The notes beneath the pieces are model-generated. The model saw only the letters and a program-made list of their open reading frames with translations, was not told the origin of the DNA and did no database searches. DNA of 64,000 nucleotides from Desulfitobacterium sp050251735. GTDB lineage: Bacteria; Bacillota; Desulfitobacteriia; Desulfitobacteriales; Desulfitobacteriaceae. The stretch is from the NCBI GenBank assembly GCA_050251735.1, contig JBFWMF010000018.1:1-64000 (forward strand), read 5' to 3'. The position numbers were made by a program, and so were the translations under genes. Positions 1 through 7,033 of this stretch are shown in pieces. The first letter of the stretch is position 1; each line of letters opens with the position of its first letter.

Positions 1-54
1 TGTGCAGTTTTGAGGGAACAGGATCCCGCGAGGGAGACTGAAAACTTCAAACGA

Positions 55-172
55 TCTGGTGATTATTCCGGAGGGGTTCCACCCGTTTCCATCCCGAACA
101 CGGAAGTTAAGACCTCCAGGGCTGATGGTACTTGGACCGCAGGGTCCTGGGAAAGTAAGTCGTCGCCAGGTA
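55..172 (+). rRNA. rrf: 5S ribosomal RNA
   Basis: Normal-length 5S rRNA of about 118 nt. The 5' strand CTGGTGAT (56-63) pairs with GTCGCCAG near 162-169 (helix I). The core CCCGAACACGGAAGTTAAGACCTCC and the loop E/helix IV region GGTACTTGGACC are intact. The preceding 54 bases are probably the 23S-5S spacer; no 23S body is in the window. A hairpin with a T-rich tail follows directly at 181-214. The exact ends are judged from helix I and could be off by 1-3 nt. Confidence 0.93.
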
Positions 173-180
173 AGCAGTAG

Positions 181-214
181 AGAGACCATCGATTAAGATG
201 GTCTCTTTGCTTTT
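181..214 (+). terminator. rrn operon terminator
   Basis: A perfect 10-bp stem (181-190 with 197-206) is followed by TTTGCTTTT. It sits 8 nt after the end of the 5S gene and should end rRNA transcription before the expanded 5S-like copies. Confidence 0.85.
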
Positions 215-238
215 CACTAAAGTGAAAACTCAAGTGAC

Positions 239-493
239 GTAGTGCATGATGCTTTGGGGTCGGTTCCACCCGTTCGGCCGGCGCCACGCAGCGGGTTTAT
301 GTGGCCGTGTGGCTTGGCCAAAACAGTCCACTGGACTGTTTTGTATCTCGAACACGGAAGTTAAGACCTCCAGGGCTGATGATACTTGGACCGCAGACGT
401 AACAGTCCGGTGGACTGTTACGCGGCGAGCGCGCTGTGGGAAAAGAAATACTGAACGCGCCGCCTACCTGGGAAAGTAAGTCGTCGCTAGGTA
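239..493 (+). pseudogene. Insert-bearing 5S rRNA-like copy 1 (expanded 5S or 5S pseudogene)
   Basis: This matches the real 5S gene in blocks: GGTTCCACCCGTT (near 261-276), CGAACACGGAAGTTAAGACC (349-368), CTTGGACCGCAG and CCTGGGAAAGTAAGTCGTCG. Two insertions interrupt it. About 70 nt replaces loop C after CCACCCGT, and about 70 nt lies in loop D after GGACCGCAG. Both would extend hairpin ends and leave the core fold possible. The 5' arm has diverged, but TAGTG (240-244) can pair with CGCTA (485-489), and GGGGTC can pair with the GACCTC side of helix II. Expanded 5S rRNAs are reported in some Clostridia and haloarchaea, so function is possible. It lies behind the rrn terminator and no promoter is obvious, so pseudogene is the cautious label. 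Confidence 0.55.
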
Positions 494-503
494 AGCAGTA
501 GAG

Positions 504-535
504 AGACCGTCATTATGATGGTCTTTTTGCTTTTC
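504..535 (+). terminator. Terminator-like hairpin after 5S-like copy 1
   Basis: A 9-bp stem (504-512 with 516-524) is followed by TTTTTGCTTTT. It is the counterpart of the 181-214 terminator, and the same hairpin recurs 320 bp downstream. Confidence 0.7.
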
Positions 536-558
536 ACTAAAGTGAAAACTCAAGTGAC

Positions 559-813
559 GTAGTGCATGATGCTTTGGGGTCGGTTCCACCCGTTCGGCCG
601 GCGCCACGCAGCGGGTTTATGTGGCCGTGTGGCTTGGCCAAAACAGTCCACTGGACTGTTTTGTATCTCGAACACGGAAGTTAAGACCTCCAGGGCTGAT
701 GATACTTGGACCGCAGACGTAACAGTCCGGTGGACTGTTACGCGGCGAGCGCGCTGTGGGAAAAGAAATACTGAACGCGCCGCCTACCTGGGAAAGTAAG
801 TCATCGCCAGGTA
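559..813 (+). pseudogene. Insert-bearing 5S rRNA-like copy 2
   Basis: This is the second copy of the insert-bearing 5S-like sequence, 320 bp after copy 1 and nearly identical to it. Its 3' arm reads CATCGCCAGG, like the genuine 5S gene. The A of the 5' TAGTG therefore faces a C, and the helix I pairing possible in copy 1 is weakened. It ends in the same kind of hairpin with a T-rich tail (824-855). It could be a pseudogene, or a minor expanded 5S if transcribed. Confidence 0.5.
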
Positions 814-823
814 AGCAGTAGAG

Positions 824-855
824 AGACCGTCATTATGATGGTCTTTTTGCTTTTC
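824..855 (+). terminator. Terminator-like hairpin after 5S-like copy 2
   Basis: Identical hairpin to the one at 504-535, carried in the second 320-bp unit, with the same T-rich tail. Confidence 0.7.
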
Positions 856-875
856 ACTAAAGTGAAAACGAAGTA

Positions 876-992
876 GACGAAATGCATGATGTTTTGGGGT
901 ACCAGGGAAAGTAATATCCACACTGCAGGAGTATGTGTCACGGGATGCAGTGTGGCGAAATGCTCATCCGCATTTCGTGTCGCCAGGTAAGT
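876..992 (+). pseudogene. Third 5S-like remnant interrupted by a double-hairpin element
   Basis: The 5' part resembles the start of the expanded copies (ATGCATGATGTTTTGGGGT), followed by a short GGGAAAGTAA block and a terminal GTCGCCAGGTAAG block. Between them is an insert of about 65 nt that folds into two hairpins: CCACACTGCA with TGCAGTGTGG, and CGAAATGC with GCATTTCG. A related sequence occurs at 15394-15490, away from any 5S sequence. The middle of the 5S molecule is missing, so this copy cannot be functional 5S. Confidence 0.55.
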
Positions 993-998
993 AAGCAA

Positions 999-1034
999 AG
1001 AAGACCGTCTATTTTAGATGGTCTTCTTTGCTTT
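999..1034 (+). terminator. Terminator after third 5S remnant
   Basis: AGAAGACCGTCT pairs with AGATGGTCTTCT around a short loop and is followed by TTGCTTTG. It could act in both directions and so also end the minus-strand operon whose last gene stops at 1064. Confidence 0.65.
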
Positions 1035-1063
1035 GTCTCATATGGCCAATTCCAGCGACTCTT

Positions 1064-1381
1064 TCACTCAAAAATGATTTCGGAATTTCGAGGGAGGGCT
1101 AATTGGCATTCAACCTCAGCGCACTTGATTATACCGGCAATAACAGGGCAAGCAGCGTGAACCGGAAAATGCTGAGAAGAGAATCCAAACAATGGCCCTT
1201 TGCCAGGCTTTGTCAAGCATAACTCAAAAGCATTAAATGTGTCTCCCAATTCCTTCATCATCTTTTGTACAGCTTCGCAGCCTGACCCGATTTTAAGTGT
1301 TACCTCTTCTCCATCTCTGCTTGAAGCTTCAACCTTCGTAATAAAGCCGCAGATACCAGGGTTAATAGTTACTTTTGTCAT
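1064..1381 (-). CDS. Small cysteine-containing conserved protein (DUF6951-like)
   Basis: A 105-residue soluble protein with no signal peptide or membrane segment. Cysteines cluster in the C-terminal half: a CP pair near residue 78, then CAEVEC near 87-92, plus CGF near residue 11 and GSGC near 34. This hints at metal or Fe-S binding. The start ATG at 1381 has AAGGAGA just upstream on the minus strand. It follows the hydantoinase-like gene on the same strand and is probably co-transcribed with it. I associate this type of small protein (DUF6951) with corrinoid methyltransferase loci, but that family name is from memory. Function unknown. Confidence 0.72.
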   Translation of the reverse strand: MTKVTINPGICGFITKVEASSRDGEEVTLKIGSGCEAVQKMMKELGDTFNAFELCLTKPGKGPLFGFSSQHFPVHAACPVIAGIIKCAEVECQLALPRNSEIIFE

Positions 1382-1488
1382 AAAAATATCTCCTTTTTAT
1401 GCCAAGATTCTATTATTTAATTATAGCAGATCATTACCAATTAATTATATGATTAGTTAGCCTCTAAGTCATCGTTCAATTCCCATAC

Positions 1489-3486
1489 TTATAAGAGAAC
1501 CCGTCCGTTCGCTGTTGCTTTTACTTTTATAGAGACGACAGAATCGAAAGACTTAAAAGGAAATGGGGTGCCTTCTATATCAAGGTTCACGATGATGTCC
1601 CCTACCGCTCCTCGGCTCAAAGCCTCAATGCGGGCAGCTTCGCTAGCTTCGGTCTTGGCTAGCTCCAAGGCTTCATCCATATCCAGAGTATAGTAGTTGC
1701 GGGATTTACCGAAGACGATATAAGGTTGATCTTGTTCTTGATGAATTTCCACCACGGTTGTTGCTGAAATATTGCCTACGACTGCACCAAGGGCATTAGC
1801 CACACTAGCATTTTCGGGGATTACATAGTGAGTGTGTAAAGCCTTGGCAACATCCGGCAGGAAGACATGAATAGGTGCTCCGATTCCTACGAGAGTGTAG
1901 GGTATGGAAAAATCTACATTAATTAGATTTTTATTCATCGATGTTTTTGCAGCTTCCCAGTTTTTACGGATCAGCCTGTCAAATTCAACGGGAACTCCTT
2001 TACTCTTAAAGTCCGGATATGTATGCTCTAAGCTTGTCCGTAGGATATTGGCATACAAAGTGAACTTGACCTTTTCATAGACTAGGTCGGCAAGCTCATC
2101 CCCAGTAGTGCGTAAGTACTTGGCCGCATATTCGACGCCTAGGCATGAAGCCTTGCGATCAAAGCGGTCGAAATCATCCTTGACATGCATAATGTCTGTT
2201 GGAGTCAAACCGCAACGCATGATGATGCCTTCCTTTTCTAACCTTTCTAAGGGAAGCTGATAAGGCTTGATTTGGAGCCCTGCTGCGAGCTCGGAGGAAA
2301 TAAGCGGTTCTGCTTTTAGGGCTTGGCAAAGAGCCATCTCCAGTTCCGTATAGTAAGATGGATTAGGAAGCTCCTTAACCAGATAGAAAAAGTCGCCAGC
2401 GTCATTACTTGAGCTGATTCCAGACTTAACCAAAAGTTCAAGCTTATCGGTGACTATGGGCCATCTTGCAGCAGCTATGCACAAGGGTACTACGCGGGCG
2501 GGTAGTAGTTCGATTGGAGTGCCGAATCGGTTATATCTAATGGCACTGTCTCCACCGAGCCCGAAGGTATCGATATAGACTGCTTTGACAAAAGTACGCC
2601 ATTTCCCAACAGCAACGCCGTGCTCTGTCTTAACGGGTATACCGTCCTGGACTATGGCAAGGTCTGTCGTCGTACCGCCCATGTCGATAACCAAGCAGTC
2701 CTGCTCTAAGGTTAGCTCCACACCGCCTTTTACACTAGCTGCAGGACCCGACAAAAGGGTTTCCACCGGGCGTACGGATGTGAAGCGCTCGGACATCAGG
2801 CTGCCGTCACCCCTCACAATGACGACGGGGGCACTGATGCCTCTTATTTCCAGCGCATATTTAATCGATTCAAGGAATTCGGTAATGACAGGGATAAGGC
2901 GGGCATTCAACAAGGCGCTAGCTCCGCGTTTGATATAATTTAGATCATAGAACAGCTCATGACCGCAGATGATATTTAACCCATAGTTTCTCTCAATCAA
3001 TTCCTTGGCCTTTGTCTCGCACTCATGGTTCCAAACCCCTGCCTGCTGGACGACGGCGACTGCATCGACATCTTTGAGCTGTTCCTTGCAGTCTTTGACA
3101 AACTTGTCCCAATCTGGTTCCTTCACAATTTCTCCGCTAAGGTTGACCTCCCCTTCGACGAAAAATATCTCCTTGGAATCCGGTAGCCCGTAAAGCTTCC
3201 CTGTCCGGTCGACCACTTCTCGGTCGGCTCCAATGAAAATCAGCTTACCCCGACCGCCTTTCTCTTCGACGCAGGCGTTGGTGGCTAGGGTTGTCGAAAG
3301 GGAAACAAGTTCCGCCTGTTTTAGCAGATCTTTTGAGAGGCCGTCTAGAGCTTCGCCAATACCCTTAGATAGGTTTTCGCGTGTTGTCAAGGACTTAGCC
3401 GAATGCAAAATCTCTTTTTGATCAAAATCATAAATAACGGCATCGGTGTAGGTACCTCCTGTATCAATTCCGATTCCAATTCGCAT
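1489..3486 (-). CDS. Hydantoinase/oxoprolinase-family ATPase-like protein
   Basis: A 665-residue cytoplasmic protein of the hydantoinase/oxoprolinase A superfamily (ASKHA fold). It has two phosphate-loop motifs: GIDTGGTYTD at residues 6-15 and DMGGTTTDLA at 268-277. The start ATG at 3486 has GAGGAGG 5 nt upstream. Characterised relatives hydrolyse cyclic amides with ATP. Here the gene is divergent from a corrinoid methyl-transfer operon, with a 600-bp intergenic region between them. Many corrinoid systems need an ATP-dependent reactivase to return Co(II) to Co(I), and ASKHA-fold proteins do that job elsewhere. No Fe-S ferredoxin domain is visible, so a reactivation role is only a hypothesis. 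It could instead open a lactam or hydantoin ring in the methylated substrate. Confidence 0.82.
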   Translation of the reverse strand: MRIGIGIDTGGTYTDAVIYDFDQKEILHSAKSLTTRENLSKGIGEALDGLSKDLLKQAELVSLSTTLATNACVEEKGGRGKLIFIGADREVVDRTGKLYGLPDSKEIFFVEGEVNLSGEIVKEPDWDKFVKDCKEQLKDVDAVAVVQQAGVWNHECETKAKELIERNYGLNIICGHELFYDLNYIKRGASALLNARLIPVITEFLESIKYALEIRGISAPVVIVRGDGSLMSERFTSVRPVETLLSGPAASVKGGVELTLEQDCLVIDMGGTTTDLAIVQDGIPVKTEHGVAVGKWRTFVKAVYIDTFGLGGDSAIRYNRFGTPIELLPARVVPLCIAAARWPIVTDKLELLVKSGISSSNDAGDFFYLVKELPNPSYYTELEMALCQALKAEPLISSELAAGLQIKPYQLPLERLEKEGIIMRCGLTPTDIMHVKDDFDRFDRKASCLGVEYAAKYLRTTGDELADLVYEKVKFTLYANILRTSLEHTYPDFKSKGVPVEFDRLIRKNWEAAKTSMNKNLINVDFSIPYTLVGIGAPIHVFLPDVAKALHTHYVIPENASVANALGAVVGNISATTVVEIHQEQDQPYIVFGKSRNYYTLDMDEALELAKTEASEAARIEALSRGAVGDIIVNLDIEGTPFPFKSFDSVVSIKVKATANGRVLL

Positions 3487-4100
3487 AGCTGCCTCCTCAG
3501 TTATATATTACTTCCGTCAATCCCCATGGTAGTTACTCAGATAAGTTATTCTCTCCTTTCTAATTTATTTCCTTCATGTAGGTAAAGATTCTCTCTAGTG
3601 TTAAAAAGTTAAGTTGGTTTTGATAATGATGAGCGTGCCAAAATTACTTCAAGCTAGTCAACGAAAATCAAAAAGTACAAGATAAGCTCACCTTAGGTTG
3701 ACAGATTAACCGTCCGGGGAATAATTTATAGGTTTTCTTGGTATATTCGATTTTTTGGAAACTGGCCTAAGCGGCTACTGATTCCATTTGTTATCACGAC
3801 GAACACATTAGTAATCACTTCTTAAACTGCTGAATGAATAAAGGATTCTTAATCTAAGTTTAATAGAAACAGTATACAGGTGATTATTATCTTAATCAGG
3901 GACTTTATCAAAGTATTGAATAATCTGAATTTTCTTTTGGCATGAATATTGCATTAATTATATGTGATTCTAATTAGAGAAGGAAGGAGTAACAATTAAT
4001 CTATAAATAATTCTTACCCGTCCATCCAAGTTAGTCTCCTTTTGTTGATATGGGGAGGAGGCTGTTTTATACATTAGAATAAGGGGAGGAGGATATATTC
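3487..4100. other. Divergent regulatory intergenic region of the methyl-transfer island
   Basis: A 614-bp AT-rich region with no convincing gene. It separates the divergent hydantoinase-like gene from the methyltransferase operon. It holds a sigma-54 promoter (3938-3953) facing the methyltransferase, and imperfect GATTCT-type repeats near 3842-3857 and 3966-3981. No cobalamin riboswitch was recognised. Other sequence here is unexplained. Confidence 0.6.
3938..3953 (+). promoter_or_regulatory. Sigma-54 (-24/-12) promoter of the methyltransferase operon
   Basis: TGGCATGAATATTGCA fits the sigma-54 consensus TGGCAC-N5-TTGCA with one change. The GG and GC dinucleotides have the required 10-base spacing. 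It lies about 150 bp before the GTG at 4101, leaving a long 5' leader. A sigma-54 activator is encoded at 7580-8965, and the same promoter type occurs at 9136-9151. Confidence 0.85.
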
Positions 4101-4910
4101 GTGATAATTATTGGCGAAAAAATTAACGGCTCCATTCCATCAATGGGAAAAGCCATTCGCGAAAGAAATGAAAACTATATTCGTGATTGTGCGAAGAGGC
4201 AAATGGAAGCAGGTGCGCACTATCTTGATGTATGTGCCTCGGTTGAAGTAGAATCTGAGGTTGAGACATTAAAATGGCTGATTGATTTGGTGCAGGAGGT
4301 TTCGGAGCTACCTATTTGTCTGGATAGCCCAAGTCCGCAATCTTGTGTAGCTGCTTTGCCCTTCTGTAAAAGGCCGGGATTAGTCAACTCAGTATCGATG
4401 GAAGGGGATAAAATTGATATCATTTTCCCTGTAATTGCCGAAACAGATTGGGAATGCGTAGCACTACTCTGCGATGACCGAGGGATACCGACTTCTGTAG
4501 AAAGACGCTTAGAAGTTTTTGAAAATATTATGAAAAGGGCCAAAGAGTTCAATATTGATCCATCCCGCTTGCATATCGATCCATTGGTCGAGACCTTAGC
4601 TACGAGAGAATCAGCTTTATCAACATTTGTGGAATGTGCCAAGGAAATCAAGAAACGCTATCCAACCGTTCATATCACGAGCGGTCTAAGTAATATTTCC
4701 TTTGGTCTGCCAGCTCGCAAACTGATTAACCAGACATTCTTGGTTTTAGCTATGAATGCAGGCATGGATAGTGCCATCATGGATCCAACGAACAGAGACC
4801 TTTTAGGGATGATGTATGCAGCTGAAGCACTACTACAAGTGGATGAAGACTGTTTAGAGTATATTTCTGCTTTCAGAGAGGGTCTTATTGGACCATTGCC
4901 AAAAGCTTAA
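4101..4910 (+). CDS. Methyltetrahydrofolate:corrinoid methyltransferase (MtgA/MtvA-like)
   Basis: A 269-residue pterin-binding TIM-barrel protein. It probably moves a methyl group between a methyl-corrinoid protein and tetrahydrofolate in the cytoplasm, feeding the Wood-Ljungdahl methyl branch. It opens with IIIGEKINGS. It also has the pterin-domain motif HYLDVCAS (near residue 40), whose Asp matches the conserved pterin-binding Asp, and CLDSPSPQ and ITSGLSNISFGLP further on. The length suits the MtgA/MtvA group. The start is GTG at 4101 with GGGAGGAGG upstream. The next gene is the corrinoid partner. Expression is probably from the sigma-54 promoter at 3938. A diverged paralogue lies at 13134-13934. 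Confidence 0.9.
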   Translation: MIIIGEKINGSIPSMGKAIRERNENYIRDCAKRQMEAGAHYLDVCASVEVESEVETLKWLIDLVQEVSELPICLDSPSPQSCVAALPFCKRPGLVNSVSMEGDKIDIIFPVIAETDWECVALLCDDRGIPTSVERRLEVFENIMKRAKEFNIDPSRLHIDPLVETLATRESALSTFVECAKEIKKRYPTVHITSGLSNISFGLPARKLINQTFLVLAMNAGMDSAIMDPTNRDLLGMMYAAEALLQVDEDCLEYISAFREGLIGPLPKA

Positions 4911-4928
4911 ACTTAAACTTAAACTTAA
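4905..4928 (+). repeat. Short tandem repeat (CTTAAA)n
   Basis: About four copies of the hexamer CTTAAA span the stop codon of the methyltransferase and the first bases of the gap before the corrinoid gene. No function is evident; it may be a slippage-prone tract. Confidence 0.7.
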
Positions 4929-4986
4929 AGGTAAGGATTGAAGTCGGTTATAGTAAAATAGACCTATAAAAAATGGAGGGATTAAG

Positions 4987-5622
4987 ATGTCTAAAATTCA
5001 GGAGATTTCCAATGCGATTGAATTGGGCAAGAAAAAAGTGGTCGTAGAGCTTGTTGAACAAGCCCTAGCACAAGGATACAGTCCCCTTGATATTTTAAAT
5101 CAAGGCATGATTGATGCCATGGGCGTTGTTGGTGAGAAGTTCAAAAGCAATGAAATTTATGTTCCGGAAATGCTTGTCGCCGCCCGTGCTATGAAGGCCG
5201 GCGTCGAAGTTATAAGGCCCCATTTAGGTGAAAATGAAGGCGGATCATGCGGTAAGTTTATAATTGGTTCAGTTGAAGGAGATTTACATGATATCGGCAA
5301 AAACCTTGTTGCGATGATGGTAGAAAGTGCAGGGTATACAGTAATCGATATCGGAGTAGACGTTTCTGCAGAAAAATTAATCGAAGCTATAAAAGAAAAT
5401 CCTGATTGCAACCTGATCGGTTTATCTTCATTGTTAACCACAACCATGCCGGCTATGAAAAGGTTAGTAGCAGCCGTTAAAGAGGCAGGGTTGCATGAAC
5501 AAGTTAAGATCATGGTGGGCGGGGCTCCGATTAGTCAGGAATTTGCTAATTCTATTGGAGCAGATGCCTTTGCAGCAGATGCAGCAACAGCCGCAGCTAT
5601 AGCTAAAAAATTGGCTAGCTAA
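4987..5622 (+). CDS. Corrinoid (B12-binding) methyl-carrier protein, MtgC/MtaC-like
   Basis: A 211-residue methyl carrier. An N-terminal helical cap domain (about 1-85) precedes a Rossmann-like cobalamin domain (about 90-211). The base-off B12 signature is clear: GDLHDIG with Asp99, the lower-ligand His101 and Gly104, followed by GLSSLLTTTM and VGGAP, which line the nucleotide tail. It would accept a methyl group from a substrate methyltransferase and give it to the tetrahydrofolate methyltransferase. ATG 4987 has GGAGGG upstream. It lies between the MtgA-like gene and the UroD-like gene, the usual arrangement of a three-component methyl-transfer system. The exact substrate class cannot be told from this subunit. 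Confidence 0.92.
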   Translation: MSKIQEISNAIELGKKKVVVELVEQALAQGYSPLDILNQGMIDAMGVVGEKFKSNEIYVPEMLVAARAMKAGVEVIRPHLGENEGGSCGKFIIGSVEGDLHDIGKNLVAMMVESAGYTVIDIGVDVSAEKLIEAIKENPDCNLIGLSSLLTTTMPAMKRLVAAVKEAGLHEQVKIMVGGAPISQEFANSIGADAFAADAATAAAIAKKLAS

Positions 5623-5727
5623 GCAGGAGATTAAAGAAGGCTCTTTCAAGCGGGGTTTTAAATCCAGCTGAAGGTAAGTTGATTTGTCCATGTGGTGAAT
5701 AAATATGAAATTTATGGAGGGATGGAG

Positions 5728-6879
5728 ATGGATAGTCGCGAAAGACTTTTAACTGCTCTAAATCATAAGGAACCGGATCAGATACCTCTTGATTTAGGTG
5801 CCGGATGCTCATGCAAATTTACTGTGTATTTTTATAAAAAGCTATTAGATTACTTCGGGATTAAAGAAGAGCATATTGAAATGTGCCACATTCCTTATCA
5901 ACTTGTTTATGCTTCGGATAAAGTGCTGGACCTTTTAGGCTGTGATGTTCGGGCAGCACGAATAAAACCGATCCCACAGGTCCAGAGTCCTTATGCAAAG
6001 AAGTGGGAAGATGAGCAATATAACCACTTTATTAATGATTGGGGAACGCACTACAGAATGCCTAAGCAAAACGGCTTGTACTATGACTTAGCTGGATGCG
6101 TTCTGGAAGATGCCGAGGATGAGGAGGACGATAAAAAATTTGTTTGGCCCACACCACCAAAATTTGATATGGTGGGACGTAAGGAACTAGAAGATTATCT
6201 AAAAGCAGGATACGCTACTACTATATCAGAGCAGTTTGGTAACGGTTTCTTACAGATGGGTCCTTTGATCTGGGGATTTGAAAATTGGCTGGCTATGCTT
6301 GTGGCGGAGCCGGAGCGTTGTACGCCTTTCATGGATACCTTGCTGGAAAAGAAAATAGAGTTTTATGATAACATCTTTGAAGTCTATGGTGGATTGATTG
6401 ATGTTACTTGTGAAGCTGATGATTTTGGTACTCAAAGAGGAACCTTTGTTTCTCCAAAAATCCTCAAAGAGATGATTCTCCCCTATCATAAGAAGTTAAA
6501 TGATTATATTAAGACCAAGGGTGACATAAAAATAACCTTGCACTCTTGCGGTTCTGTAGAAGCGGCATTACCCGATATTATCGAAGCAGGATTTGAAATT
6601 CTCAATCCTGTACAGATCACAGCTGCAAATATGAGCCCTGAACATTTGAAACGGACCTATGGTAAAGACTTGGTATTCTGGGGTGGTGGTATCAATACTC
6701 AGTTCACCCTGCCTAACGGAACACCAGAGCAAGTTAGAGAGGAAACCAAGAGAAACATTGATGCATTTGCAAAAGACGGAGGTTTTGTATTCTCGACTGT
6801 TCACAATGTACAGGATGATGTGCCAATCGAAAACTTTATCGCTATGTGGGAAACCTTCCAAGCCAATTGTAAATACTAA
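5728..6879 (+). CDS. Uroporphyrinogen decarboxylase (UroD/MtaA)-type methyltransferase
   Basis: A protein of about 383 residues in the UroD superfamily, the fold of MtaA and MtoB corrinoid methyltransferases. A Zn-type HSCGS motif is at about residues 272-276. Near the C-terminus, where MtaA-type enzymes place a third Cys ligand, this protein reads TVHNVQDDVPIENFIAM, so the third ligand may be His. It is not a haem-pathway UroD: the N-terminal substrate-site pattern differs and haem neighbours are absent. It most likely demethylates a methylated substrate onto the adjacent corrinoid protein. Start: GGAGG at 5716-5720 suits ATG 5728 better than ATG 5722 or upstream starts. A hairpin at 6938-6982 ends the operon. 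Confidence 0.85.
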   Translation: MDSRERLLTALNHKEPDQIPLDLGAGCSCKFTVYFYKKLLDYFGIKEEHIEMCHIPYQLVYASDKVLDLLGCDVRAARIKPIPQVQSPYAKKWEDEQYNHFINDWGTHYRMPKQNGLYYDLAGCVLEDAEDEEDDKKFVWPTPPKFDMVGRKELEDYLKAGYATTISEQFGNGFLQMGPLIWGFENWLAMLVAEPERCTPFMDTLLEKKIEFYDNIFEVYGGLIDVTCEADDFGTQRGTFVSPKILKEMILPYHKKLNDYIKTKGDIKITLHSCGSVEAALPDIIEAGFEILNPVQITAANMSPEHLKRTYGKDLVFWGGGINTQFTLPNGTPEQVREETKRNIDAFAKDGGFVFSTVHNVQDDVPIENFIAMWETFQANCKY

Positions 6880-6937
6880 AAAACTACTTATTAAGGGCAG
6901 TGACTGAAAATTCAATAGTATTGAAAATTGTTATTTA

Positions 6938-6982
6938 AAAGGGGCGCTTCGCTTGGCTTTGAGCCACGCGAAACGTCCCTTT
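6938..6982 (+). terminator. Hairpin terminator after the methyl-transfer operon
   Basis: AAAGGGGCGCTTCGC pairs with GCGAAACGTCCCTTT (about 15 bp, some G-U) around a loop. It lies 60 bp after the UroD-like gene. The T-run is short, so termination may be partial. Confidence 0.6.
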
Positions 6983-7033
6983 GGCCCATGTTCCTAACTT
7001 TAGTGTTTGATTAATGAAGGGGGAAGTCTGAAA

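Larger units (their letters stand above)
207..846 (+). repeat. Two tandem 320-bp direct repeats carrying 5S-like sequence
   Basis: Unit 1 (207-526) and unit 2 (527-846) are almost identical. The differences I see are at the 3' end of the 5S-like core: CGTCGCTAGG at 482-491 against CATCGCCAGG at 802-811. A third unit starts at 847 and diverges after about 50 bases. Each unit contains a TTTTCACTAAAGTGAAAA palindrome, a 5S-like sequence with two insertions, and a terminator-like hairpin. The near identity suggests recent duplication or gene conversion. Confidence 0.93.

Noticed and set aside
246..799. Two identical 77-residue open frames at 246-479 and 566-799
   Set aside because: They run through the 5S-like repeats and are identical only because the 320-bp units are duplicated. 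Neither has a ribosome site or a protein-like composition.
207..846. Tandem repeats considered as a CRISPR array
   Set aside because: There are only two 320-bp units with no short repeat-spacer pattern and no cas genes nearby.
3487..4100. Cobalamin riboswitch before the corrinoid genes
   Set aside because: No B12-box-like conserved sequence was recognised. The region is explained better by the sigma-54 promoter.
5692..5727. Upstream GTG start for the UroD-like protein
   Set aside because: GGAGG at 5716-5720 is correctly spaced for ATG 5728, and the extra residues do not match the family.
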